A DNA stretch of 33,095 bases, from IMG/VR virus record IMGVR_UViG_3300024517_000067, positions 1 to 33,095 of that record; one strand, given 5' to 3'. The notes under the pieces are model-generated. The model searched no databases. It was not told the origin of the DNA and saw only the letters and a program-made list of their open reading frames with translations. The stretch comes from a virus. The position numbers and the translations under genes are program-made. Shown here piece by piece: positions 17,133-24,649 of the stretch. Numbering within the stretch: the stretch's first letter is position 1; the number at the start of each line of letters is the position of its first letter.

Positions 17133-17374
17133 TATTTGACGACAACGGCAAAGTGGTGGACCGCGCCGCGCTGCGTTCTGTTGGCGTTCGGCCGGCTGGA
17201 TTCACAGCGCCGCGCAAGTGGCTCCACAACGGTGACAAGAATCGCAGCACAGAAGTGATTGACGACGACACAGGGCGAGTAATGGCCCACTCGACAGAAC
17301 ACCGCGGCAGTGACCGCGTCGATGCAAACGTATTCCCGCAACCCGCTACCGCTGGCGCGGGCGCTAAACAATAG
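17129..17374 (+). CDS. Small hydrophilic protein, unknown function
   Basis: An 81-residue protein starting at GTG 17129, overlapping the holin-like stop. It is polar and charged, with DDNGKVVDRAALRSVGVRPAG at the start and STEVIDDDTGRVMAHSTEH in the middle, and has no membrane segment or recognisable motif. Its place between the lysis genes and structural genes suggests a virion or lysis accessory protein. I do not recognise a family. Confidence 0.6.
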   Translation: MIFDDNGKVVDRAALRSVGVRPAGFTAPRKWLHNGDKNRSTEVIDDDTGRVMAHSTEHRGSDRVDANVFPQPATAGAGAKQ

Positions 17375-17388
17375 GAGCACACACCGCT

Positions 17389-17886
17389 ATGGCATGGCAC
17401 GCAACAGGCAGTTATGTAAACGGGCAGTTTTTGGAAGACGCACTCAGCAACACTGTGGCGTTTGATCTGGTTCAGGCCGGCACCACCACGCTGGAAGTGC
17501 GCATGTTCGATGAGACGATTGCATCGCAGGACCCCGACGCGTCAGAAACGTATGGCTCTGGCGCTTATGTGGTTGGCGATGAAGTGGCTGACTCTGGCGA
17601 TTATGTGGCGGCGACTCCGCTGACTTTGACTGGCACCACGCTTACATCTGCGTCTGGCAACCTCATTTTTGATGAGTCAGACCTGACTATGGCGTGGACT
17701 GGTGTGACATGGGCTGATGGTGCTGCACCCATCGGCTGTATCGTGTCCGATTCTGCGCTCAGTGATCGCGTGTTGTGTGCGATCAAGTTTGGCGCTGCTG
17801 ACATTCCAGTCAGCTCTGGCACTTTCACCATCACATGGGACGCATCGCTAGGCATCTTTTATGCCGACTATCGCACTGACGTTTAA
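17389..17886 (+). CDS. Beta-rich structural protein, unknown function
   Basis: A 165-residue protein with AGGAG before ATG 17389. It consists mainly of Thr/Ser/Val-rich beta-like stretches (TPLTLTGTTLTSASGNLIF, VSSGTFTITWDASLGIF) and has no enzyme motif. MAWHATGSYVNGQFLEDAL opens it. Being next to the large repeat/esterase protein, it may be a virion surface or fibre component. A small hairpin (CCCCT 17894-17898 with AGGGG 17908-17912) follows it and overlaps the G-rich ribosome site of the next gene. Confidence 0.6.
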   Translation: MAWHATGSYVNGQFLEDALSNTVAFDLVQAGTTTLEVRMFDETIASQDPDASETYGSGAYVVGDEVADSGDYVAATPLTLTGTTLTSASGNLIFDESDLTMAWTGVTWADGAAPIGCIVSDSALSDRVLCAIKFGAADIPVSSGTFTITWDASLGIFYADYRTDV

Positions 17887-17921
17887 GCACTAGCCCCTGA
17901 CCCTAAAAGGGGGGTGCACAA

Positions 17922-20906
17922 ATGGCAGATTACAATCCGAGCCAAGCTGCCAGTCATGGACACACTTATGGTGTTGGCTCGCAGTGGCGTGTGTCAGATA
18001 GCTGGGTGTGGTTTCGCTCGCACACAGCCAACAATTATCGGTCTGTTGCTGGGTTTCGTTTCGACATTCCAGACTCAGTGGACCCAGCGACAGTTACTGG
18101 CTGCACACTAAAGGTCAACGCGGCGAACGCCGGCAGCGGTTTTGAGACACTGATTACCGCTGTACCGCGAGCCACTGACTTCGCGAACACCAGCACCAAC
18201 AGACCAAATGATGTGTGGAGCACCACGCACGGCACTGTGGCATTCGATTCACTGTCTGGGCCAGCGGTAAACGATGAGTTTACGTCAGACGATTTTTCAT
18301 CTGTCATGGAGTCATGCCTGGACGCCACCACAGCATCTGGCGGCTACTACGAAATCGCGGTGCTGGTAGAAGCCACTGGCGCTGCCACCACATATGCAAA
18401 CCAGATTCAGGGCGATGTAACCAGCCCAACATATCCAATCGTGTTGTCTCTGGAGATAACAGCCGGCGCTGGTGTCACAACGACAGCGCCAGTGGTAACA
18501 CTCACTGTGCCGGCTGTGACTGTCGCCACCACATTCGATGCGGACGTTACGACCACAGCCGCATCAGTGACAGCTACTGCGCAGGCGTCTGGCTCTGGGC
18601 CATCCGCTGTGGTGACAGCAGCGCCGACAGTTTCTGCAACATGTGGGACAGTGCAAATATCGACAGACAATCTGGTGGCGAACGACTCCACTAACAGCAT
18701 CCACTGGCGCAGTTACACCATCTGGTGGCCGACAACAGCAGCACCCGCTGGTGGCCACCCTGTTGTGGCGTATGTCCATGGCGGACGCTGGCAAGCTGGT
18801 GGCCGCACACCCAGCAGCTCAGATGAAAACTATCTAGACCCGGACTGGCGTGACGCTTGCCTAGACGCTGGGCTGGCGGTCATGTCGATTGACTATCGTT
18901 TGACAGCGCAAGACGCGGTGCTGCAAACGCAGGTGCGGACCACGCAGCCGCTGCCGATTAAAGATGTGAAAACGGCGATCCTGCATTTGCAGAACGCTGC
19001 GAGCTCTGCCACCACTGGCGATGACACACTGCCGCTGAACGGCGAAACAATGGTTATCGCTGGTCACTCTGCTGGCGCCCATCTGGCGTTGTGGACTGTG
19101 GCGACCACAGACGACACAGCCGCCTATCTGACTGGCCGCGAAAACGCCGCGACTCTGGGCACATGGGGCGATGGCCGCAACGGCTACCAGGCCACCAGTT
19201 GGTCAGCCACATATCAGTACACATATGAGTACACGTTTGCTCCATGGGGTGACGGTGTGGTGGCGAGTGGCGGCACAGCACCAGACGACGCTAACAACAC
19301 CCACACAGAAATAACGCCGATGGCTGGAGCGTTTCTCTACGCACCCATCTGGGATATTTGGGGAGCACAAACATGGTCCTCTGATTCTGTGGTGGACACA
19401 GCGAACATTTGGGCTGTGCGAACCATCTACGGGCTGCACGCCAGCGCATTAGGTGGCGGCACTAATCCGCTGACAGTGGAAGGCCAACGCTACGAAGGTG
19501 ACATAGAAGACTACATACAAGCCACAGCCACAGAGACTGTCCCTGGCACATACGATTCCACGCACTACAACACGCGGCTATCCACCACTGCACGCACGCT
19601 GCCAGCGTTGGGTGTCGCATACTCAGATGACGACTTGCTGATAGGTCCAGTGGCTGGGTTCACACCCATGTCTGCGTTCTACACTGCGCAGGGCGCCGAC
19701 GTTGGCACCACACAAACGATGAGCTCTGCCGGCGAAGTGGTGCTATCCGCTGGCGAAGTAGAGAAGACTGGTTTGACTGCCATCAAACTGCCGTCTGGGA
19801 CAGACCACCCAGACGTTCTGTTTGATAGTTCACCAGCAGACTTTTTGACATGGCGCGCAGCGGTGCTTGCTACTGACGGCGCAGCTACGACTGTGGCGCC
19901 ACTGGTCGCTGTCACAGTGCCGGCACCAGCTATCAGCTACGACGCTGGCGTGACAGTTTCTGCTGCGTCTGTCACTGTCGCTGGTGGAGTCGCTGCCGGC
20001 GGTGTGCTGGTCAACGCCACTGCTGCGTCTGTGAGTGTCGCTCCTGGTGCGTCTGCTGGTAGCACCACAGGCGAGGAGACAGAGCCAGCATCAGTGTTGA
20101 CGACGTTCACACCTGGCGCCGCCACAGTGTCTGTGGACGCCATGACGACAACCACGGCGCCAGTGGCTTCTCTCACAGCCGGCACTGTCGGCATCACAGC
20201 AGACGCAGACCTGACGACCACAGCGCCATCAGCCACAGTCACCGTGCCGGCCGCAGTTGTTACTTACACTGGCGCAGCCACCACCACAGCAGCCGCTACC
20301 ACAGTCGGATGTGGGACAGCCACAGTAACTGTCGGCGCAGACATCACACTGACCGCCGCGGCTGTCACTCTGGCACCAGGAACGACCAGCACAGAAGTGT
20401 CTGGTGGCGCAACAGTCACAGCCATAGCGGTCAGTGTCGCTGCTGGAGTGTCCACTGGCACTGGCACTGGTTCAGCAGCAGCCGACGCTGTACCAGTCAC
20501 AGTGGGTGCCGGCACTGTCGCAATCACCACAACACGCGACGTAACGACCACAGCGCCAGCGGTCACAGTTGGTGCTGGCACAGTCACAGCTTCTGCTGGC
20601 GGCGACGTAGACGCCACAGCAGTGGCCACCACAGTCACTGTGCCAACTCCAGGCGTGCAAATCTCTGGTGGCAGCGAAGCCACACCAGCAGCCACAGTCC
20701 TATCCATCGGCGCTGGCACTGTCACCATCACTGTGGACGCCAATGTGGTGCTCGCAGCGGCTGTCCTGGTGGCACGCTGTGGCTCTGTTGGCGTGTCCAC
20801 TGGTGGAACTGCGCTACGCATCCGCAACACGAAACGCCGCCCAGATTACAGCCACACTGGTAGACGGCCAGATTGGTCACACACCCAACGAAGGGACTCC
20901 ACATAA
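17922..20906 (+). CDS. Large repeat protein with alpha/beta-hydrolase (esterase-like) domain
   Basis: A 994-residue modular protein, probably a tail spike or virion surface protein. Residues 1 to about 180 look like a beta-sandwich attachment/binding module. About 183-245 and 655-960 are Thr/Val/Ala/Gly-rich repeats of roughly 25 residues (variants of TTTAPAVTVGAGTV). Between them, residues about 255-645 form an alpha/beta-hydrolase: HGGRW at 286-290 (oxyanion hole), GHSAG at 381-385 (Ser383), an Asp cluster at 569-571 and His629, so a full triad is present. It may deacetylate or cut host surface glycans or lipids. The last 28 residues are basic, with RRPDYSHT/RRPDWSHT repeats. Confidence 0.82.
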   Translation: MADYNPSQAASHGHTYGVGSQWRVSDSWVWFRSHTANNYRSVAGFRFDIPDSVDPATVTGCTLKVNAANAGSGFETLITAVPRATDFANTSTNRPNDVWSTTHGTVAFDSLSGPAVNDEFTSDDFSSVMESCLDATTASGGYYEIAVLVEATGAATTYANQIQGDVTSPTYPIVLSLEITAGAGVTTTAPVVTLTVPAVTVATTFDADVTTTAASVTATAQASGSGPSAVVTAAPTVSATCGTVQISTDNLVANDSTNSIHWRSYTIWWPTTAAPAGGHPVVAYVHGGRWQAGGRTPSSSDENYLDPDWRDACLDAGLAVMSIDYRLTAQDAVLQTQVRTTQPLPIKDVKTAILHLQNAASSATTGDDTLPLNGETMVIAGHSAGAHLALWTVATTDDTAAYLTGRENAATLGTWGDGRNGYQATSWSATYQYTYEYTFAPWGDGVVASGGTAPDDANNTHTEITPMAGAFLYAPIWDIWGAQTWSSDSVVDTANIWAVRTIYGLHASALGGGTNPLTVEGQRYEGDIEDYIQATATETVPGTYDSTHYNTRLSTTARTLPALGVAYSDDDLLIGPVAGFTPMSAFYTAQGADVGTTQTMSSAGEVVLSAGEVEKTGLTAIKLPSGTDHPDVLFDSSPADFLTWRAAVLATDGAATTVAPLVAVTVPAPAISYDAGVTVSAASVTVAGGVAAGGVLVNATAASVSVAPGASAGSTTGEETEPASVLTTFTPGAATVSVDAMTTTTAPVASLTAGTVGITADADLTTTAPSATVTVPAAVVTYTGAATTTAAATTVGCGTATVTVGADITLTAAAVTLAPGTTSTEVSGGATVTAIAVSVAAGVSTGTGTGSAAADAVPVTVGAGTVAITTTRDVTTTAPAVTVGAGTVTASAGGDVDATAVATTVTVPTPGVQISGGSEATPAATVLSIGAGTVTITVDANVVLAAAVLVARCGSVGVSTGGTALRIRNTKRRPDYSHTGRRPDWSHTQRRDST

Positions 20907-21226
20907 TGATTCGCATTGCAGCAACAGCCGGCGAGAAACCAGAACCGCTGGCGCACACATGGGCTGACGCTGACGGCACAGTCATAGACCTAAGCGGCTA
21001 CTCGCACACCGCAGAATGGGTCAACTCAGAGGCAGCCACATCTGGCACTGTTGGCGGCACTGTTGGTGGCGTCACTGGCGTGTCCACTGTGACACTGCCA
21101 GAGGCCGCTCTAGCGTCGTCTGGTGTATGTCGGGTGGATTTGTGGGTGGGTAACGGCGTGCAGCGTTATGGCGCCAAATACATGCTGCTGATAGCAGCGG
21201 CAGCGGCAACAGCGCCAGCTATCTGA
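20906..21226 (+). CDS. Small beta-rich protein after the repeat/esterase gene
   Basis: A 106-residue protein; ATG 20906 overlaps the upstream TAA. It begins IRIAATAGEKPEPLAHTWADADGTVIDLSGY, continues with Gly/Thr/Val repeats (SGTVGGTVGGVTG), and ends in an Ala-rich hydrophobic tail. The start resembles short phage beta-sandwich proteins described as tail or baseplate accessories, but the match is weak. It is the last gene before the intergenic terminator-like region. Confidence 0.6.
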   Translation: MIRIAATAGEKPEPLAHTWADADGTVIDLSGYSHTAEWVNSEAATSGTVGGTVGGVTGVSTVTLPEAALASSGVCRVDLWVGNGVQRYGAKYMLLIAAAAATAPAI

Positions 21227-21235
21227 GCGAGTTCA

Positions 21236-21263
21236 CCCCGCCCAATCTCCTCCCCGGGCGGGG
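21236..21263 (+). terminator. GC-rich hairpin ending the late operon
   Basis: CCCCGCCC (21236-21243) pairs perfectly with GGGCGGGG (21256-21263), with a 12-base loop. It lies 9 bases after the stop of the last late gene. There is no U-tract, so it may be a weak intrinsic terminator, as is common in actinobacterial systems, or an mRNA-stabilising hairpin. Confidence 0.6.
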
Positions 21264-21273
21264 CAGTGGGTGG

Positions 21274-21317
21274 TCCTCTGGTGGCTGTGGTCCCTCGCCC
21301 ATCACAACGCCAGAGGA
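21274..21317 (+). terminator. Second inverted repeat in the late/early gap
   Basis: TCCTCTGG (21274-21281) and CCAGAGGA (21310-21317) are 8-base complementary arms with a 28-base loop, followed by a T-rich stretch (ATTTTC, near 21324-21330). With the preceding hairpin it may form a tandem terminator. The long loop lowers confidence. Confidence 0.4.
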
Positions 21318-21348
21318 TTGCTCCATTTTCAAGAATCCGCAGTTTTGT

Positions 21349-21360
21349 CACTGCGCAGTG
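21349..21360. promoter_or_regulatory. 12-bp palindrome upstream of the early region
   Basis: CACTGCGCAGTG is a perfect 12-bp palindrome centred about 20 bases before the first start codon of the early region. The 147-base gap here is the only sizeable one between the late and early blocks, so a promoter is expected, though I see no clear -35/-10 pair. The palindrome is a reasonable operator candidate. Confidence 0.4.
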
Positions 21361-21373
21361 GTAGACCTATGCC

Positions 21374-22141
21374 ATGCAACCCAAACCAATCCAACTAATC
21401 AACACCCACTGCCCGAACGAACACGGCGACACATACGAAGTGCGAGACATGGCAACAGGGCGCCAGCTCGCCATCTCTCAACGCACCCGCTTGTGGGGCT
21501 CTGGCCGTGGTGAACCTCGAGGCGGTGTGCGCTGGGTCACCAGTGTCGATGGCTCTAATTGGAACGCTGCGAAGACGCGCAAAGAATCAGTTGCAAAGTT
21601 TCTGGACACATACACAGAGCCAGAGCCAGAGCTGCATTCAGCTTTTGGTATCGCAGAGCCGGCGCCGATCATCGCTGAACAACGCGACCCAGACCGCTGT
21701 GTGACATGCGATGGTTTGATAAACCACGATGACTACCCGCACGGCGAACTAGACGCACCACAGTGCGCAGACTGTTGCGCCGACTGCACCAGGGTGCGCG
21801 CGGCAATGGCCAAAGACATGGCCACAGCCACAGTTATGGCAGAGCTCGCAGCGACAACATCGCAGCCAGAAACTGGCAGTGCACCAGCCACCATGAAAGA
21901 CGACAACGGCCACACCGCATACGGTGACGATGATTACCCAATTGAGTGCATCGACTGGCGCCCAGATGACACTTGCCGCGGTCTAGTGGAATGGCACAAC
22001 CCAGGCCACGGCTACGCAGTGTTTTCGCGATGCAGCAAGCACCAGGACGCACGACTCAAAAGAGAAGACGAAACGCGGCGCCGATACCCAGAGCAACAGC
22101 CGTCAGACTTTGACTCTGCCTATGCCGGCGAGGAGTGGTGA
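21374..22141 (+). CDS. Zinc-ribbon-like early protein, unknown function
   Basis: A 255-residue protein opening the early region. Cys109 and Cys112 (RCVTC) with Cys131, Cys134 and Cys138 (CADCCADC) could bind zinc. The C-terminal part (ECIDWRPDDTC...HGYAVFSRCSKH, about 197-225) looks like a second Cys/His cluster. The N-terminus has CPNEHGDTYEVRD. It is acidic and hydrophilic with no enzyme motif I recognise. ATG 21374 was chosen; ATG 21369 opens only a short frame. It could bind DNA or a host protein early in infection. Confidence 0.7.
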   Translation: MQPKPIQLINTHCPNEHGDTYEVRDMATGRQLAISQRTRLWGSGRGEPRGGVRWVTSVDGSNWNAAKTRKESVAKFLDTYTEPEPELHSAFGIAEPAPIIAEQRDPDRCVTCDGLINHDDYPHGELDAPQCADCCADCTRVRAAMAKDMATATVMAELAATTSQPETGSAPATMKDDNGHTAYGDDDYPIECIDWRPDDTCRGLVEWHNPGHGYAVFSRCSKHQDARLKREDETRRRYPEQQPSDFDSAYAGEEW

Positions 22142-22143
22142 CC

Positions 22144-22221
22144 ATGAAAGACGACGCCATAGCATGGGCGGTTCTCGCCTGTTTCACACTCGTGTTTGTC
22201 ATCAAATGGTGGCCACTATGA
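22144..22221 (+). CDS. 25-residue single-span membrane microprotein
   Basis: ATG 22144 lies two bases after the previous stop. The 25 residues contain one hydrophobic helix (AIAWAVLACFTLVFVI) between MKDD and KWWPL, and the stop overlaps the next ATG (ATGA). Its topology signals and coupling on both sides suggest a real small membrane peptide. Function is unknown; it is paired with the lipoprotein that follows. Confidence 0.5.
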   Translation: MKDDAIAWAVLACFTLVFVIKWWPL

Positions 22222-22667
22222 AACGCCGCCTAGCACTAGCAGCCATCGCTGCCATCACAGTCACAGCTTGCACGCCGCTCCAGATAGCGGCGTTTCATGC
22301 GTCCACCCCAGAAGTGCAGCAGCAGTGGCTGGCAGACCTAGCGCACGCCAACGCAGTGCAGCAATGGGGTGAAGCAGTCAACGCCAATGCGGCAGCCGCC
22401 TCGCGCGGCGACTGCTACAGCGCACTGAGCTACTTCTCTGGCAGTCACAGCACAGCGCGGCGAGTCATACACCGCGAGTCGCGCAACAACCCAGCAGCCC
22501 AGAACACCAGCTCCAGTGCGGCTGGGTGCTGGCAGTTGCTCGCCATACATGACTGGCGTTACGCCGCTGTTGGCTGTAGCGCAACACAGAAGTATCAGGC
22601 TGTGTGCAACACCAAAGCCGCAGACCATCTCTACCGTGCCGCGGGTTGGTCCCCGTGGGGGTTCTGA
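22218..22667 (+). CDS. Lipoprotein with lysozyme-like (SLT) domain
   Basis: A 149-residue protein. Residues 1-18 are a lipoprotein signal peptide (MKRR, hydrophobic core, lipobox VTAC with Cys18). The mature part holds a transglycosylase-like core: VIHRESRNNPAAQNTSSSAAGCWQL, with Glu87 as the probable catalytic acid, and AAGWSPW at the end. Cys66, 104, 120 and 130 could form disulfides outside the cell. It starts by ATGA overlap with the microprotein. It may loosen the wall, or block superinfection from the membrane surface; the early location argues against a lysis-only role. Confidence 0.75.
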   Translation: MKRRLALAAIAAITVTACTPLQIAAFHASTPEVQQQWLADLAHANAVQQWGEAVNANAAAASRGDCYSALSYFSGSHSTARRVIHRESRNNPAAQNTSSSAAGCWQLLAIHDWRYAAVGCSATQKYQAVCNTKAADHLYRAAGWSPWGF

Positions 22668-23824
22668 TGACCGCAGCGCGTTACATCATTGGCGATGTCT
22701 TCGATGTTATGAGTGGGCTACCAGATAACAGCGTGGACCTGGTGCTGACATCTCCACCATTTCTGGCATTGCGTTCATATCTTCCAGACGACCACCCGAA
22801 CAAAGACAAAGAAATTGGCTCAGAAACGACGCCGGCAGAGTTTATTGACACGCTGCTAGCGCTGACCGCTGAGTGGGAACGGCTGCTGGCGCCGCACGGT
22901 TCTATCTGTGTGGAGTTGGGTGACACATACAGCAGCAGTGGTGGGATAACAGACACCCGCGACAGCACATCTGGCGGCAATGACTTAGCACCCAGAGCTG
23001 GGCGTGGTGGCGGCGAAGGCTGGCCGCTTGCTAAATCGTTGGCTGGCATTCCGCACCTTTACCATCTGTCACTGGCGTATGGTCGCAACATTCTCACTGG
23101 TGAACCGTCACCAGCCGGCATGTGGCGTGTGCGTAACGTGGTGGCATGGGTGCGACCCAACCCACCAGTGGGTGCGCTTGGCGATAAGTTCCGCCCAGCG
23201 ACCAGCTACCTAACCATCGCAGCCAAAGCATCAGACCGCTGGTTTGATCTGGACGCAGTGCGCGGCGAAATGCCGGCAGAACAGCACTCTGGTTTCATCC
23301 ACAAACCCAATGGGAGAACAGACCGTAACGACTGGGGCCGCGAACGCTCACCAGTCACTGCTGGACCGCCACCACTCGACTGGTGGCAGATAAACCCGAA
23401 GCCATACAAAGGTTCTCATTACGCCACATTCCCAGCAGAGCTGTGTCAGAAGCCGATCCAAACAATGTGTCCGCGTGAAGTGTGCGAACAGTGTGGCGAA
23501 CCGCGGCGCCGCATCTCAGAAGTGGAAGGTCTGGGCGGCGCCAACTTTCTAAAGGACCGCGACAGAGCCACAGGCCTGGTGGGTGCACGCAAACCCATGC
23601 CGACGATCACACGCACCACAACAGGGTGGACTGAGTGCGGATGCGACACACCCACATACCGCGCTGGCGTAGTTCTGGACCCATTCGCCGGCTCTGGCAC
23701 AGCGCTCGCAGTCGCAACAGGTTACGGCCGTGACGCCATCGGCATAGACGTAGACGAACGCAACGCAGACTTAGCAGCAGAGCGTGTTGGCATGTTTCTC
23801 ACCACAGAACAGGCGCCAGCGTGA
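22667..23824 (+). CDS. DNA methyltransferase (beta class, N4-cytosine or N6-adenine)
   Basis: A 385-residue amino-methyltransferase. Motif IV (TSPPF, residues 28-32) comes before motif I (LDPFAGSGT, 337-345), the beta-class order; the TSPP form is more usual for N4-cytosine enzymes. An inserted Cys pattern (CPREVCEQCGEPRRR and ECGCD) may bind zinc. No restriction enzyme lies next to it, so it is an orphan that may protect phage DNA from host restriction or mark it for packaging. ATG 22667 overlaps the lipoprotein stop. Confidence 0.9.
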   Translation: MTAARYIIGDVFDVMSGLPDNSVDLVLTSPPFLALRSYLPDDHPNKDKEIGSETTPAEFIDTLLALTAEWERLLAPHGSICVELGDTYSSSGGITDTRDSTSGGNDLAPRAGRGGGEGWPLAKSLAGIPHLYHLSLAYGRNILTGEPSPAGMWRVRNVVAWVRPNPPVGALGDKFRPATSYLTIAAKASDRWFDLDAVRGEMPAEQHSGFIHKPNGRTDRNDWGRERSPVTAGPPPLDWWQINPKPYKGSHYATFPAELCQKPIQTMCPREVCEQCGEPRRRISEVEGLGGANFLKDRDRATGLVGARKPMPTITRTTTGWTECGCDTPTYRAGVVLDPFAGSGTALAVATGYGRDAIGIDVDERNADLAAERVGMFLTTEQAPA

Positions 23825-23862
23825 GCTCAGAAGACTGGCGGCTGCAAGCACTGTGCCGCGGC
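23803..23862 (+). repeat. Tandem-duplication arm A (start of WhiB-like gene 1)
   Basis: This 60-base segment, from CACAGAACAGG to CTGTGCCGCGGC, recurs at 24093-24149 with two or so substitutions and a 3-base deletion (one codon). It spans the end of the methyltransferase gene and the first codons of the first WhiB-like gene. Confidence 0.8.
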
Positions 23863-24114
23863 GAAGACACTGACGCATACTTCTCACGCAGCCGCGGCAA
23901 CCAATCCACGAAGGTGGCAGCCATGTGCGCCGCATGTCCAGTGATCCAGCCATGTCGCACACATGGCATCGCATTCGAGTTCTACGGCGTGTGGGGTGGC
24001 ATGACTGTCACTGCACGCAAAGCTGAACGCCGGCGGCTAGGCATCACACTCGAAACACCTGGCGAACACTTTGACTGGGGTGGCTCGCTGCCCACAGAAC
24101 AGGTGCCAGCATGA
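23821..24114 (+). CDS. WhiB-family iron-sulfur regulator 1
   Basis: A 97-residue WhiB-like protein with the four cluster-binding cysteines Cys12, Cys36, Cys39 and Cys45 (CxxC then C after five) and the turn motif GVWGG at 56-60. A basic stretch RKAERRRLG (about 66-74) follows, as expected for DNA contact. WhiB proteins bind a 4Fe-4S cluster and the sigma factor to redirect transcription. GTG 23821 overlaps the methyltransferase stop. Phage WhiB proteins are known to antagonise host WhiB2 in mycobacteria; the target here is not known. Confidence 0.93.
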   Translation: MSSEDWRLQALCRGEDTDAYFSRSRGNQSTKVAAMCAACPVIQPCRTHGIAFEFYGVWGGMTVTARKAERRRLGITLETPGEHFDWGGSLPTEQVPA

Positions 24115-24149
24115 GCTCAGACTGGCGGCTGCAAGCACTGTGCCGCGGC
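24093..24149 (+). repeat. Tandem-duplication arm B (start of WhiB-like gene 2)
   Basis: Near-identical copy of 23803-23862, covering the end of the first WhiB-like gene (TEQVPA, matching TEQAPA at the end of the methyltransferase) and the start of the second. The offset of about 290 bases equals one WhiB-like gene, pointing to a tandem duplication with a junction inside this repeat. Confidence 0.8.
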
Positions 24150-24422
24150 ACTGTCACAGAGATGTACTACCCGACTGGGCACAGCCACCACGCCAACCAG
24201 GTTCTCGCACTCTGCCGAACATGCCCAGTGATAGAACCGTGCCGCGAACACGGCGTAACCCATGAGCTCTACGGCGTCTGGGGTGGCACCACAGGCCACC
24301 AACGCAAACAGGAACGACGCAGGCGTGGCATCACACTCGCCACACCAGGACAGACACCAGCCACCCACCACCCAGAAAGAACAGACATGCCCAACCCACC
24401 AGCCACCCCAGTCACACTATGA
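24111..24422 (+). CDS. WhiB-family iron-sulfur regulator 2
   Basis: A 103-residue paralogue of the preceding protein with Cys11, Cys35, Cys38 and Cys44, GVWGG at 55-59, and KQERRRRG. The first 13 residues are nearly identical to regulator 1 in protein and DNA, but the middle has diverged strongly (YYPTGHSHHANQ in place of YFSRSRGNQST). The Pro/Thr/His-rich tail after about residue 75 is unlike regulator 1. ATG 24111 overlaps the upstream stop. A CAGAAAGA motif near 24373 precedes an internal in-frame ATG but opens only 11 codons. Confidence 0.92.
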   Translation: MSSDWRLQALCRGTVTEMYYPTGHSHHANQVLALCRTCPVIEPCREHGVTHELYGVWGGTTGHQRKQERRRRGITLATPGQTPATHHPERTDMPNPPATPVTL

Positions 24423-24649
24423 ACTGGGCAGCGTTCGCACTAGCAGCAGCCGCTGTTGTTGTCGCATGGTCCCGCGGTTACGACGCCGGCCGCAGACAAG
24501 CATGGCACCACGCCAGACAGATGATGGCAGCAGAAGGACGGCTACCACTCTGGGGTGACCAACGCACCGCTGGCAGCAGAGCCACAAAACGCGGTTCAGA
24601 GCGTGCACGACGCAACCACCCAGCCGGCCGCGGCGAACATTGGCAGTGA
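24419..24649 (+). CDS. Small membrane protein with basic tail
   Basis: A 76-residue protein with one N-terminal membrane segment (WAAFALAAAAVVVAW) followed by a very basic, polar tail rich in Arg, Gly and His. It starts by ATGA overlap with the second WhiB-like gene and its stop directly abuts the third. Its role is unknown; the tail could bind nucleic acid or a membrane protein partner. It separates the WhiB-like genes. Confidence 0.62.
   Translation: MNWAAFALAAAAVVVAWSRGYDAGRRQAWHHARQMMAAEGRLPLWGDQRTAGSRATKRGSERARRNHPAGRGEHWQ

Noticed and set aside
20264-20830. Long antisense open frames opposite the repeat/esterase gene (and opposite the tape measure gene)
   Set aside because: They mirror the repetitive, biased codons of the sense gene and have no ribosome site, motif or coupling.
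24386-24421. Eleven-codon frame after a CAGAAAGA motif near the end of the second WhiB-like gene
   Set aside because: It is in frame with the regulator's tail and too short. The motif may help re-initiation at ATG 24419 but does not define a gene.
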